Shown here: positions 1 through 7,988 of the stretch, piece by piece | Numbering within the stretch: position 1 is the first letter of the stretch | Layout of the letters: each line of letters opens with the position of its first letter | Source of the DNA: Streptomyces cavernae | GTDB taxonomy: Bacteria; Actinomycetota; Actinomycetes; Streptomycetales; Streptomycetaceae | Assembly: GCF_004023625.1 (NCBI RefSeq) | Contig: NZ_RPDJ01000007.1 | Coordinates: 248,001-312,000 of the forward strand | Reading direction: 5' to 3' | Length of the DNA: 64,000 nt | The notes under the pieces: model-generated | The model's input: only the letters and a program-made list of their open reading frames with translations | What the model was told of the DNA's origin: nothing | Database searches by the model: none | Made by a program: the position numbers and the translations under genes

Positions 1-687
1 CTTCTGGAGGCTCACCCGGCCCTTGTCCAGGTTGATCTTCCCGGTGCCGGGAGCGGCGGCCGGGGCGGGCGGTGCCGGGGGAGCGGCGGGGGCCGGGGGC
101 GCCGCCACACGCGGGTCCATGGGCGGGGCCGGCGGGGTCACCGGGGGCTGGACGGCGGTCGTGGCCGGGGCGGCCGGGGCGGCCGGTTCCTCGACCGTGA
201 CGCCGAAGTCCGTGGCGATGCCCGCCAGGCCGTTCGCATAGCCCTGGCCCACCGCGCGGGCCTTCCAGGCGCCGTTGCGGAGATAGATCTCGACGATCAC
301 CAGTGCCGTCTCGGTGCCGAGTTGAGGCGGGGTGAAGGTGGCCAGGACGGAGTTGTCGTCCGCGTTGCGGATCGTCGCGGTGGGTTCGATGCCCTGGAAA
401 GTCTGGCCCGCCGCGTCGGGGCTCGCGGTGACGACGATCTTCTCGATGCCGGGGGGAACCGCCGCGGTGTCGACCGTGATCGCGTCGGGGGCCGCGCCGC
501 CGCCGGAGCGGTAGGTCACGCCGGGGCCCGCGGGCTGGTTGTAGAAGATGAAGTCGTCGTCGGAGCGCACCTTGCCGTCGGCGGTGAGCAGCAGGCCCGA
601 TACGTCGAGCCGCACCGGGGCGGCGACGTCGACCGCCACGCGGGTGGCGGTGAGAGGGATGTTCGAGCCGGGGGTCATAGCTGTCAT
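1..687 (-). CDS. TerD family protein, 3' end beyond window
   Basis: The ATG at 685-687 reads leftwards off the window edge; 229 codons are visible. The N-terminal ~180 residues have the TerD fold pattern, including the family's hallmark SDDDFIFYNQPAGPG segment, whose acidic residues bind Ca2+ in this family. A low-complexity Ala/Pro-rich tail follows, as in many Streptomyces TerD paralogues that carry extra C-terminal regions. TerD proteins are cytosolic Ca2+-binding proteins tied to tellurite and general stress responses; the exact reaction is unknown. A second in-frame ATG lies 9 nt inside (676-678). Neither start has a strong Shine-Dalgarno sequence, so the start is uncertain by three codons. 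The family call is firm; the paralogue and C-terminal architecture cannot be judged from the visible part. Confidence 0.88.
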   Translation of the reverse strand, partial: MTAMTPGSNIPLTATRVAVDVAAPVRLDVSGLLLTADGKVRSDDDFIFYNQPAGPGVTYRSGGGAAPDAITVDTAAVPPGIEKIVVTASPDAAGQTFQGIEPTATIRNADDNSVLATFTPPQLGTETALVIVEIYLRNGAWKARAVGQGYANGLAGIATDFGVTVEEPAAPAAPATTAVQPPVTPPAPPMDPRVAAPPAPAAPPAPPAPAAAPGTGKINLDKGRVSLQK

Positions 688-763
688 GCCAGGGGTAACG
701 AGTGGGGGTGCTTTACCGTTCCCTTACCCGGGGGGCGAATGGGGCGCTCAGCGCGTTGCCGGG

Positions 764-856
764 GTGCGGGTGAGCTCGCCGAGGTGTGGTGACCTCGCCG
801 GGTGCGGTGACCCCGCCGGTGCGGTGACCCCGCCGGGTGCGGTGATCTTGCCCGGG
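764..856. repeat. Degenerate 17-19 bp tandem repeats upstream of terD
   Basis: Five imperfect units of the type tgcggtgaccccgccgg run head to tail in the 275-bp gap between terD and the next gene. Unit length varies between 17 and 19 bp and the middle two units are almost identical. They lie upstream of the TerD start and could be regulatory or simply slippage products. No promoter could be assigned with confidence in this gap. Confidence 0.6.
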
Positions 857-946
857 GTGTCGGGCCGGTCCGCGGCGCGACACCCCGGCGGGGACCCAGG
901 GAAGAAACCCTGAGGATGGTCGGACTACGTCCAGGACTCATCTGGG

Positions 947-983
947 AACGGTCCAACTCGGTCTAGGAGCGGTCCAACTCGTC
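947..983. repeat. 21-bp-period duplication over a gene 3' end
   Basis: The 12-mer cggtccaactcg occurs at 949-960 and again at 970-981. The second copy encodes the last residues (ELDRS) of the hypothetical protein next door, and the stop codon (963-965) lies between the copies. It is one of several short duplications in this window that span a stop codon. Confidence 0.65.
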
Positions 984-1442
984 GGCCATGGCGCGCAGGG
1001 CGTCGGCGAGGTCTTCCTTGGTGGCCAGCCGGTCGATCTTCCGGTCGAGTTCCGTCAGCCGCCGGTTGATGTCGGCGAGGTCCGGGGGAGTGGTCGGGCT
1101 GGGCGGCGTGGACGGCGGGGGGCCGGGGTCCCCGGGCGGCGGGGTGGTGGCGGGAGGGCTCGGGTCCGGATCGGTGCCACCGGTGCCGCCTGTACCGCCC
1201 GAGCCGCCGCTGCCGCCGCCGTCGGGGTCGTCGGGCGGTTCCGGTGTGGGGTCGTCGGCGGGCGGCGTGGTCGAGTACGGCGGGGTCGACGGGGGTGCGG
1301 GTTCGTCGTCCGCGCTGTTCGCGAGGGCCACGCCGACGCTCAGGACCACCAGGGCCGCCGCCCCCGCGACGGCGGTCGAGATGCGTCTCAAGCGGACGGA
1401 CCCTGCGGCGGACGAGGTGTCGGAGGACTGCTCTTCTGTCAT
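963..1442 (-). CDS. Hypothetical membrane-anchored protein with Pro/Gly linker and C-terminal helix
   Basis: The protein has 159 residues from the ATG at 1440-1442. An upstream in-frame start would add nine residues with no better ribosome-binding site. Order: a short charged N-terminus; one hydrophobic segment near residues 22-42 (AVAGAAALVVLSVGVALA); a Pro/Gly/Ser/Thr/Asp-rich linker of about 75 residues; and a highly charged ~45-residue C-terminal helix (INRRLTELDRKIDRLATKED) with coiled-coil heptads. The layout suggests a membrane-anchored extracytoplasmic stalk with an oligomerising tip. No family was recognised and neighbours give no clue. The 3' end is partly duplicated just beyond the stop. 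Confidence 0.7.
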   Translation of the reverse strand: MTEEQSSDTSSAAGSVRLRRISTAVAGAAALVVLSVGVALANSADDEPAPPSTPPYSTTPPADDPTPEPPDDPDGGGSGGSGGTGGTGGTDPDPSPPATTPPPGDPGPPPSTPPSPTTPPDLADINRRLTELDRKIDRLATKEDLADALRAMADELDRS

Positions 1443-1573
1443 GAACGCGACGCTATCCGGCGCCGTCACAGGACGGGTGGATTCCGCTCATTTCGATTTC
1501 AGTGCCTGCTTGCCTGCTGGGGGCCCGGACCACGCCACCCGGTCGAGTCCCCGTTCCGAACGCGCTGTGGGGC

Positions 1574-1795
1574 TCAGTGCTTGTTCCGGGGATGGTTGCG
1601 GGCCGTGCGTTCGTTGCCCCGCCTGTAGTTGCCGGTCCAGCGGGCCATGACGAGCTGCGGGTCGCTCGTCGTCACCTCGGTGCGGAACTGTTCGGCGCGG
1701 GCGCCCCGAAGGGTCGTGACGGGCCGGCCGTGGTGGCTGATCGTCACGGTCGAGTCGGACCGGTCCGTCCAGGAGAAGCCGTGGGGTCGGGGCAT
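1574..1795 (-). CDS. Small conserved Streptomyces hypothetical protein (73 aa)
   Basis: A 73-residue basic protein beginning MPRPHGFSWTDRSDSTV and ending in a charged RRGNERTARNHPRN tail. The pattern (a short beta-rich half with ISHHGRPVTTLRG, then TSDPQLVMARWTGNYRRG) is one I recognise from many Streptomyces genomes as a conserved hypothetical, which supports it as real despite its size. It has no signal peptide, membrane segment or catalytic motif. It lies downstream of the DeoR gene on the same strand, 84 bp after its stop. The function is unknown. Confidence 0.7.
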   Translation of the reverse strand: MPRPHGFSWTDRSDSTVTISHHGRPVTTLRGARAEQFRTEVTTSDPQLVMARWTGNYRRGNERTARNHPRNKH

Positions 1796-1879
1796 GGGGC
1801 GATGCTAGGACGGGTGGCCGTCATTCCCCCAGCGGTTTTCCTGCGGCACCACCACGATCCCGGCCCAGCGATCTTGGTG

Positions 1880-2647
1880 TCAGACGCGGATGACCTGGGG
1901 GCCCTGCAACGCGTAACGATGTGCCTGCGGGGCCGGGAGCAGGGTGCTCGTGACGATCGCTTCCAGATCGCCGATGCCGGCGAACCGGCAGAAGCTGACG
2001 GCGCCGAATTTGGTGTGCACTCCGGTGAAGACCGTGCGCCGGGAGGCCCGGATCGCCTGTGCCTTGACATCGCCCACCGCCGGGTCGGGGGTGGTCAGAC
2101 CGTGTTCGCGGGAGATGCCGTTGGCGCCGATGTACGCCAGGTCGATGACGAAACCGGTCAGCATCCTCGTCGTCCAGTGGTCGACGGTGGCGAGGGTGCC
2201 CGGCCGTACTCGCCCGCCGAGCAGCAGCACGGTCGCGTTGTCGACCTTCGCCAGCGCGCCGGCCACGGCGAGCGAGGCCGTGACGACGGTCAACGGCCGG
2301 TCCTCGGGCAGAGCTTCGGCGATGAGCTGTGGGGTGAAGCCCTCGTCGACGAAGACCGTCTCGGCGTCCCCGAGCAGTTCGGCCGCCGCGGCGGCGATCC
2401 GGCGTTTCTCGGGGACGTGACTGGTGGCGCGGAAGGCGAGGGTCGTCTCGAAACCGGAGCTCTCCACCGGACAGGCGCCCCCGTGGGTACGGCGCACCAG
2501 CCCGTGCTCCTCCAGGGCACGCAGGTCGCGCCGTACGGTCTCCTTGGCGACGCCCAGCTCCGAGGCGAGGACGGAGACGTCGACCGAGCCCGTCCGGCGC
2601 GCCGCCTGGACGATCTCCCGCTGCCGCTCCTCGGCGGTCAAGGTCAT
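1880..2647 (-). CDS. DeoR/GlpR family transcriptional regulator of the uronate locus
   Basis: 255 residues, standard for the DeoR family. The N-terminal winged helix-turn-helix spans about residues 15-55 (ELGVAKETVRRDLRALEE), followed by the RRTHGGA family signature. The C-terminal half is the sugar-isomerase-like DeoR sensor domain (FVDEGFTPQLIAEAL, TVVTASLAVAGAL, LLGGRVRPGTLATVDHW). The ATG at 2645-2647 follows a gaggtg Shine-Dalgarno; longer frames upstream lie in the udh gap and lack support. It lies 98 bp downstream of udh on the same strand, so the two are probably co-transcribed. The likely ligand is a phosphorylated or oxidised uronate intermediate (inference). A pair of direct repeats in front of kdgD (4038-4067) is the best candidate target. 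Confidence 0.88.
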   Translation of the reverse strand: MTLTAEERQREIVQAARRTGSVDVSVLASELGVAKETVRRDLRALEEHGLVRRTHGGACPVESSGFETTLAFRATSHVPEKRRIAAAAAELLGDAETVFVDEGFTPQLIAEALPEDRPLTVVTASLAVAGALAKVDNATVLLLGGRVRPGTLATVDHWTTRMLTGFVIDLAYIGANGISREHGLTTPDPAVGDVKAQAIRASRRTVFTGVHTKFGAVSFCRFAGIGDLEAIVTSTLLPAPQAHRYALQGPQVIRV

Positions 2648-2745
2648 CACCTCGTTCCCACACGTGCACGGGTACCTGTGCGTGCGCTGCCCGTTCGGGC
2701 TTCGTGGAGCAGTTCCACCGCCAGCGGGTCGCTCCTGGGTGAGGG

Positions 2746-3594
2746 TCAGTGCGGCCAGATGGGCGGGTTGGTGGAGAAGTGGCCGCCGAGGTAGGCGTGG
2801 TCGGGGTTGTCCGGGTCGAGTTCGCCGTGCTCGGCGATGAGCTTCTCGGCGTACACCTCGGAGTCGTCCTGCGGCTCGTAGCCCAGCGCGCGGGCGGTCG
2901 TCAGGTCCCACCACAGCCGGGTGTTGGCCGAGGAGCCGTACACGACGGTGTGTCCGACGTGCTCGGCGGTGAGCGCGGCGTGGAAGAGGCGGGCGCCGTC
3001 GGCGGGGCTCATCCAGAGCGAGAGCATGCGCACGTTGGTGGGTTCGGGGAAGCAGGAGCCGATGCGGACCGAGACGGTCTCCAGGCCGTGCTTGTCCCAG
3101 TAGAACTGCGCGAGGTCCTCACCGAAGGACTTGGAGAGGCCGTAGAGGGTGTCGGGGCGGCGCGGGGTGTCGACCGGGATCAGCAGCGCTGGGTCCAGGG
3201 GCGGCTCGCCCTGCGGGCGCGGGGTGAAGCCCACCGCGTGGTTGGAGGAGGCGAACACGATCCTGCGCACACCCTCGGCGCGCGCTGCTTCGTAGAGGTT
3301 GTACGTTCCCTGGATGTTGGCCTTGAGGATCTTGTCGAACGTGGACTCCAGGGAGATGCCCGCCAGGTGGAGAACCGCGTCCACGCCTCGTACGGCCTCC
3401 CGCAGCGCCTCCTTGTCCGCCAGGTCCGCCGTGATGGCGTCCGGCTCGCCCGTGTTCGGCTCGCCCTCGATCGGCTCGACCGGCTGCACGTCGAACAGGC
3501 GCAAGGTGTAGCCGTAGTCGGGCAGCAGGCCCCGCATCAGGGTGCCGAGACCGCCGGCGGCGCCGGTGAGCAGGACGGTGCGGGGAGCGGGCAT
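2746..3594 (-). CDS. udh: Uronate dehydrogenase (NAD-dependent, SDR)
   Basis: 282 residues, close to the ~265-275 of characterised uronate dehydrogenases. It oxidises D-galacturonate or D-glucuronate with NAD+ to the aldaric acid lactone in the cytosol. Visible features are the Rossmann motif TGAAGGLG at the N-terminus, an FASSNHAVGF stretch, the catalytic YGLSK (YxxxK), the RIGSCFPEPTNVRMLSLW segment and the C-terminal WWD motif. All of these match my memory of the Agrobacterium enzyme. The ATG at 3592-3594 has a GAGGAG ribosome-binding site 8 nt upstream. It diverges from kdgD across a 535-bp regulatory gap and precedes the DeoR gene. Other NAD-dependent epimerases share the fold, but the SNHAVG and SCFPEP segments favour Udh. 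Confidence 0.85.
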   Translation of the reverse strand: MPAPRTVLLTGAAGGLGTLMRGLLPDYGYTLRLFDVQPVEPIEGEPNTGEPDAITADLADKEALREAVRGVDAVLHLAGISLESTFDKILKANIQGTYNLYEAARAEGVRRIVFASSNHAVGFTPRPQGEPPLDPALLIPVDTPRRPDTLYGLSKSFGEDLAQFYWDKHGLETVSVRIGSCFPEPTNVRMLSLWMSPADGARLFHAALTAEHVGHTVVYGSSANTRLWWDLTTARALGYEPQDDSEVYAEKLIAEHGELDPDNPDHAYLGGHFSTNPPIWPH

Positions 3595-3727
3595 ACGAGG
3601 TTCTCCTCGGTACGGGGCCGGTGGCCGCCGGTTGCGACGGCCGGTGGTGACGGGCGGGTGGTGGCTGGCTGGTGGTAGCCGGCGGGGCGTGACGAGCAGG
3701 TCGTACAAGCAGATCGTGGCGAGCAGA

Positions 3728-3755
3728 TCGAGACGAACGGGTCGAGACGAACGGG
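3728..3755. repeat. Two 14-bp direct repeats upstream of udh
   Basis: The 14-mer tcgagacgaacggg occurs twice back to back (3728-3741 and 3742-3755), about 135 bp upstream of the udh start within the divergent udh/kdgD gap. It could be a binding site for a regulator of udh. Nothing else in 3595-3960 was recognisable. Confidence 0.5.
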
Positions 3756-3999
3756 ATGTTACGAGGAGCCAGGGAAGCGACGGCGAAGGTTGCGGCGAGC
3801 GGGTTGCGAGGGACCGTCGGCGACAGGCCAGTCCCGACAGGCCGGTCGCCTGTTGCGGTGAGAGCCCTATTCGTGTACGGCATTCACATCCGTGGACACG
3901 CTAAGTAAGGGTGAGCGGGCCCGTCAAGTGCGCCGCGACGGCCGGAATGTCGCCGCCTTCTTGACCGGAAATCAGCTGCCGTCTTGTCGAATTGCGCGC

Positions 4000-4029
4000 T
4001 TGACCGGGGCCAAGCGGGCGTTTTAGCGT
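4000..4029 (+). promoter_or_regulatory. Candidate sigma-70 type promoter of kdgD
   Basis: TTGACC (4000-4005) and TAGCGT (4024-4029) are spaced by 18 bp and close to the actinobacterial housekeeping consensus. Transcription would begin near 4036, leaving a leader of about 95 nt before the kdgD GTG. A second TTGACC at 3961 lacks a convincing -10 box. Confidence 0.55.
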
Positions 4030-4037
4030 GGGCGCGT

Positions 4038-4067
4038 TCAGAAACATGGACACCGATCAGAAACATG
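4038..4067 (+). promoter_or_regulatory. Direct-repeat operator candidate for the DeoR regulator
   Basis: The 11-mer tcagaaacatg is present exactly twice, at 4038-4048 and 4057-4067, with a 19-bp repeat period (about two helical turns). It begins about 2 bp after the predicted kdgD transcription start. DeoR-family repressors typically bind direct repeats containing A-rich gaaacat-like cores, and the only DeoR gene nearby is the one beside udh. The position downstream of the promoter fits repression. No copy was seen near udh. Confidence 0.5.
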
Positions 4068-4129
4068 CACGGGTGCCGTGTTGCCCGCAGGACTCGGGTG
4101 CCATGCGCCTGTCTGTCTAGGGAGAGCCC

Positions 4130-5071
4130 GTGACGCCAGCCCCCCTCGCCACTCGTCTGAGCAACCCCAGCGGGCCGTTGTTCTTCCCCGTCACCGCGTA
4201 TGGCCCCGACGGCGCGGTCGACCTGGAGATGTACCGCGCGCACGTGCGGCGCGGAGTGGAGGCGGGGGCGGCTGCCGTCTTCGCGTGCTGCGGGACCGGA
4301 GAGTTCCACGCGCTGACGCCCGAGGAGTTCCAGGACTGCGTACGGGTGGCCGTCGAGGAGACGGCGGGCCGGGTGCCGGTGGTCGCCGGCGCCGGATACG
4401 GGACCGCGCTCGCGGTGCGTTTCGCGCGGCTCGCCGAGGAGGCCGGCGCCGACGGGCTGCTCGCCATGCCGCCCTACCTCGTGGTGGCCGGGCAGGAGGG
4501 ACTGCTCGGCCACTACCGCGAACTGGCCGCGGCCACCTCGCTCGACGTCATCGTCTACCAGCGCGACAACGCCGTCTTCACCCCCGAGACCGTCGTCGAA
4601 CTGGCCCGCACCGAGGGCATCGTCGGTCTGAAGGACGGGGTGGGCGACCTCGACCTGATGCAGCGGATCGTGAGCGCCCAGCGCGGCGAGGCCCCCGGTG
4701 ACTTCCTCTACTTCAACGGCCTGCCCACCGCCGAACTGACCCAGCTCGCCTACCGCGGCATCGGCATCACGCTGTACTCGTCGGCGGTCTTCTGCTTCGT
4801 CCCGGAGATCGCGCTCGCCTTCCACAAGGCTCTCGGCTCCGGCGACGACGACACCGTGAACCGGCTGATCGACGGCTTCTACCGGCCGCTCGTCGAACTG
4901 CGCGCCAAGGGCAAGGGGTACGCCGTCTCGCTGGTCAAGGCCGGGGTGCGGCTGCGCGGACTGGAGGTCGGGGAGGTCCGGCCGCCGCTGCACGAACCCT
5001 CCGAGGACCACGTCAAGCAGCTCGCCGAGCTCGTGGAGCGGGGCTACGCGGTTCTGCGGGAGGGCGTGTGA
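4130..5071 (+). CDS. kdgD: 5-dehydro-4-deoxyglucarate dehydratase (KdgD)
   Basis: 313 residues, DHDPS/NAL superfamily TIM barrel. It converts 5-dehydro-4-deoxy-D-glucarate to 2,5-dioxopentanoate (alpha-ketoglutaric semialdehyde) with loss of water and CO2. Visible features are the CCGTGEFHAL substrate loop, the catalytic Tyr143 in IVYQRDNAVF and the Schiff-base Lys168 in VGLKDGVGD; the YQRDN and LKDG contexts are typical of KdgD rather than of lysine-pathway DapA. The GTG start at 4130 follows an agggagag ribosome-binding site. Its stop overlaps the next gene's GTG by 4 nt. Together with divergent udh it forms the core of the oxidative hexuronate pathway; the intervening aldarate dehydratase is not visible here. 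Confidence 0.9.
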   Translation: MTPAPLATRLSNPSGPLFFPVTAYGPDGAVDLEMYRAHVRRGVEAGAAAVFACCGTGEFHALTPEEFQDCVRVAVEETAGRVPVVAGAGYGTALAVRFARLAEEAGADGLLAMPPYLVVAGQEGLLGHYRELAAATSLDVIVYQRDNAVFTPETVVELARTEGIVGLKDGVGDLDLMQRIVSAQRGEAPGDFLYFNGLPTAELTQLAYRGIGITLYSSAVFCFVPEIALAFHKALGSGDDDTVNRLIDGFYRPLVELRAKGKGYAVSLVKAGVRLRGLEVGEVRPPLHEPSEDHVKQLAELVERGYAVLREGV

Positions 5072-6258
5072 GCGCCGCGGAAGGATCGGCCGGCGAAGGC
5101 TTGAAGGCGTCCGCCTTCGTCTACCCCTGGGACGTCGTCGGCGACCCGGACGCCGCCGGGCGTATCGCCGCGCTCGGCGTACGGCAGGTGACGCTCGCCG
5201 CCGCGTACCACTCCACGCGCGCGCTCACCCCCCGTCACCCCCGGCACCGCATCGTGACCGCCGAGCACGCCGCCGTCCTCTACCCGGCGGACGATCGCTG
5301 GGAGGGCCGGACCCTGCGCCCCTACGCCGCCGGGGACTGGGCGCCCGGTGACGCCTTCGGCGAGGCCGCCGCGGCCCTCGCGGACGCCGGTCTGGAGGTG
5401 CACACCTGGGTCGTGCTCGCCCACAACTCCCGCATGGGCGCCGAGCACCCGGAGACCTCCGTCGTGAACGCCTACGGCGACCGCTACCCCTGGGCGCCGT
5501 GCATCGCACAGCCCGGCACGCGCGCGTACCTGACCGACCTCGCCGCCGAGGCGGCCGTACGACCCGGAGCGCGGGGCACCGAACTGGAGTCCCTCGGCTG
5601 GTACGGACTCACGCACCTGCACGCCCACGACAAGATTGCCGGGGTCGTCCTCGGGGACGCCGGGCAGTACCTGATGTCGCTGTGCTTCTGCGCGAGCTGC
5701 CGCGACGGTTACCAGGAGCGGGGGCTGGACGCCGACGAGCTGGCGGCGGCGGTCCGGGACGGGCTGGCACCCGTGTGGCAGGGGGAGCCGTCCGACGGGG
5801 GCTGGCCGGCGATCGAGAAACTGCTCGGCGCGGAACTCGCGGCCGCCACGCGCGCGTGGCGCGACGAAACGGCCCGTACGCTCCAGGAGGCGGCCGTGGC
5901 CGCGGTCCGCGCCGCCGCTCCGGAGGGCTTCCAGGTGCTGCTGCACGCGGACCCCGTGTCGTACCACTGCGGGGCCAACGCCGGGGTCGACCCGGCGCAC
6001 ATCCTGTCCGTTGCGGACGGCGTGGTCGTGCCCTGCACGGGCGGACCGGGGCTGCTGACGCCGTTCGCCGAGCAGGGCGTCGAGGGCGCGGTGCTGGCCG
6101 CCAACTTCACCGTCGTCTCGGGAATGGGCGGCAGCCCGGCGACGCTGGCGCAGGACACGGCCCGGGCCGTGTCGCTGGGCGCGACGGAGCTACGGCTCTA
6201 CCACGCCGGGCTGGCCTCGGACGGGGATCTGGCGGCGGTCCGGGAGGCGCTGCGCTGA
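5068..6258 (+). CDS. Unknown TIM-barrel-like (glycosidase-like) protein coupled to kdgD
   Basis: 396 residues, GTG start in a GTGA overlap with the kdgD stop, so translation is coupled. There is no signal peptide, so it is probably cytosolic. The N-terminus (ASAFVYPWDV, then GVRQVTLAAAYHSTRAL), the mid-protein ELESLGWYGLTHLHAHDK segment and the LCFCASCRDGY cysteine motif resemble uncharacterised glycoside-hydrolase-like TIM barrels, in which a CFCxxC motif often follows a core strand. An acidic residue in GTELESLGW is a candidate catalytic group (inference). The tight coupling to kdgD argues for a role in uronate or oligouronide handling. I cannot name the reaction. Confidence 0.75.
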   Translation: MSAAEGSAGEGLKASAFVYPWDVVGDPDAAGRIAALGVRQVTLAAAYHSTRALTPRHPRHRIVTAEHAAVLYPADDRWEGRTLRPYAAGDWAPGDAFGEAAAALADAGLEVHTWVVLAHNSRMGAEHPETSVVNAYGDRYPWAPCIAQPGTRAYLTDLAAEAAVRPGARGTELESLGWYGLTHLHAHDKIAGVVLGDAGQYLMSLCFCASCRDGYQERGLDADELAAAVRDGLAPVWQGEPSDGGWPAIEKLLGAELAAATRAWRDETARTLQEAAVAAVRAAAPEGFQVLLHADPVSYHCGANAGVDPAHILSVADGVVVPCTGGPGLLTPFAEQGVEGAVLAANFTVVSGMGGSPATLAQDTARAVSLGATELRLYHAGLASDGDLAAVREALR

Positions 6259-6264
6259 CGCGGC

Positions 6265-6351
6265 TCGGCGGGTGAGTGACGGGTTTCCGCGGTTCGGCGG
6301 GTGGGCGAGGAGATTCCGCGGGTCGGCGGGTGAGCGATGAGTTTTCCGGGA
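6265..6351. repeat. 29-bp imperfect tandem repeat, three units, after a stop codon
   Basis: Three units beginning tcggcgggtg start at 6265, 6294 and 6323 (29-bp period), 7 nt after the stop codon of the upstream gene. The units have drifted but remain clearly related. They fill most of the 129-bp gap before the next gene. Confidence 0.65.
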
Positions 6352-6387
6352 TGCGGCGGTCTGTTCTCCTGAGGAGAGGAGAACCGC

Positions 6388-6981
6388 ATGACAATCTTGG
6401 AGACCTTGGACCTCGGGCCGCAGGCCCGCGTAGTGGCGCGGCTCGCGGCGGGGGTGACGGAGGAGCGGCTGGGAGGCGCCACCCCGTGCCCGGGATACGC
6501 GGTGCGCAACATGCTCGGGCATCTGCTCGGGCTGGCCGTCGCCTTCCGGGACGCCGGACGGAAGGACCTCGGGGAGACCACGGACACCCCGCCGACCGCC
6601 GCCGTGCCGGACATCGGGCCCGGCTGGCGGGAGGAACTCCCGAGGGCGCTGGACGAACTGGCGGAGGCCTGGCGCGATCCTGCGGCGTGGAGCGGGGATA
6701 CCCGGGCCGGCGGGGTGCCCTTGCCGGGCGCGGTCGCCGGTGCCGTCGTCACCGATGAGCTGGTGATCCACGGCTGGGACCTCGCCCGGGCGACCGGGCA
6801 GGAGTACGAGCCGGACGCGGCGGCGCTGCGGGCGTCGTACGAGTTCCTGCTGGCGTCCGCCGAGGAACCCGACCGCGGTGGGGGCCTGTTCGGGCCTGTG
6901 GTACCGGTGCCGGAGGACGCACCGCTGCTGGACCGGGCGGTCGGCCTGAGCGGGCGCGACCCGGGCTGGAAGCCGTCCTGA
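6388..6981 (+). CDS. TIGR03086 family (MDMPI/DinB-like) metal-binding protein
   Basis: 197 residues. The N-terminus (GATPCPGYAVRNMLGHLLGLAVAF) is the mycothiol-dependent maleylpyruvate isomerase-like four-helix bundle with a metal-binding His. A second His in ELVIHGWDLARATGQ gives the conserved HGWDLA motif. Members are predicted mycothiol-dependent, Zn-binding cytosolic enzymes; most have no assigned substrate. The ATG at 6388 has a strong gaggagaggag ribosome-binding site. The gene stands alone between repeat-filled gaps, and its last codons lie in a 30-bp direct duplication, so its stop (6979-6981) opens the second copy. Confidence 0.85.
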   Translation: MTILETLDLGPQARVVARLAAGVTEERLGGATPCPGYAVRNMLGHLLGLAVAFRDAGRKDLGETTDTPPTAAVPDIGPGWREELPRALDELAEAWRDPAAWSGDTRAGGVPLPGAVAGAVVTDELVIHGWDLARATGQEYEPDAAALRASYEFLLASAEEPDRGGGLFGPVVPVPEDAPLLDRAVGLSGRDPGWKPS

Positions 6982-7008
6982 GCGGGCGCGACCCGGGCTG
7001 GAAGCCGT
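6947..7008. repeat. 30-bp perfect direct repeat across a stop codon
   Basis: A 30-nt segment at 6947-6976 is repeated exactly at 6979-7008 (32-bp period). The first copy encodes the C-terminal residues LSGRDPGWKP and the second begins with the stop codon. Two further degraded partial copies (ggttggaagccgtaggg and gatggcagccacagggg types) follow to about 7055. Confidence 0.8.
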
Positions 7009-7221
7009 AGGGGATCGGGTTGGAAGCCGTAGGGTCCGGGATGGCAGCCACAGGGGGCGGGCCGGGCTCGGTCCCCCGCGTCCCACAGCCCCCGCCCGTT
7101 CCCCGACTCCGCCGCTCCGCCCGCGGAAAAGCCCCGAACGCGTAACACACCGCCTTAACACCAGGTGCAGGGAGCCGCAAACCACGGACGCACGGAGGGG
7201 GCGAACCGTACGCTCCCGAGC

Positions 7222-7971
7222 ATGCCCCTCAGTCTCACCGTCCTTGGCACCGCCTCCCCGCATCCCCGGCCGGGGCGGCCCTGTTCCGGCTATCTGCTGC
7301 GCGGCGGGGGAGCGGAGGTGTGGGTGGACGCCGGGCCCGGAACCTTCGCCGAGTTGCAGCGGCATACGGATCCCGCGAAGCTCACGGCGATCTGGATATC
7401 CCATCTGCACGCGGACCACAGCGCCGACCTGCTGGCGGCCGTGTACGGATTCGCGTTCGGCGGGCTGACCCCGCCGCTGCCGATCCCCGTCTACGCCCCA
7501 CGTGACTGCGCCCGCCGCCTCGCCGGATTCTTCGGACGGCCGGACGCGTCGTTCCTGAGCGGCATCCTCGACTTCAGACTGCTCTACGACGGCCACACGG
7601 TGCGGCACTGGGGGCTGCGGCTGACCTCTCGCGCCGTCGACCACGACACCGAGGCGTACGGGCTGCGCGCCGAGTGCGAGGGGAGTGTCCTCGCCTACTC
7701 GGGGGACAGCGGACCCTGCGACGCGCTCACCGAACTCGTTCGCGGTGCCGACGTGTTCCTCTGCGAGGCGGACGTCGACCGGCATAGCGACGGCGAACGT
7801 CCGGTGCACCTGACGCCCGAGGAGGCCGGCGCCTACGCGAAGGGCGCGAGCCGGCTCCTGGTCACCCACGTGGGGCCCACGCTCACCCCTCGTTCGGCGG
7901 CCCAGCGCGCCGCCGCCGTCTTCGGCGGACCGACCCAGACCGCTCGCGTGGGCAACACCGAACTCGTCTGA
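7222..7971 (+). CDS. MBL-fold metallo-hydrolase (RNase Z-like subfamily)
   Basis: 249 residues from the ATG at 7222. A start 57 nt upstream is in frame but adds residues with no family match. The metal site HLHADHSAD (HxHxDH) follows a VDAGPGTF strand. Further ligands are the HDTEAY histidine, the aspartate in LAYSGDSGPCD and the histidine in LLVTHVGP. The short N-terminus (LTVLGTASPHPRPGRPCSGY) is typical of the RNase Z/ElaC-like branch of cytosolic beta-lactamase-fold hydrolases. It lacks the long flexible arm of true tRNA 3' processing enzymes, so I read it as a general phosphodiesterase/hydrolase of unknown substrate. It precedes the GntR locus but is probably separate, given the promoter-like gap. 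Confidence 0.85.
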   Translation: MPLSLTVLGTASPHPRPGRPCSGYLLRGGGAEVWVDAGPGTFAELQRHTDPAKLTAIWISHLHADHSADLLAAVYGFAFGGLTPPLPIPVYAPRDCARRLAGFFGRPDASFLSGILDFRLLYDGHTVRHWGLRLTSRAVDHDTEAYGLRAECEGSVLAYSGDSGPCDALTELVRGADVFLCEADVDRHSDGERPVHLTPEEAGAYAKGASRLLVTHVGPTLTPRSAAQRAAAVFGGPTQTARVGNTELV

Positions 7972-7988
7972 CGGCACCTCAAACCCCT

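Noticed and set aside
1821..2669. 282-codon ORF in another frame over the DeoR gene
   Set aside because: Same-strand shadow of the DeoR gene with Arg/Gly-rich nonsense translation.
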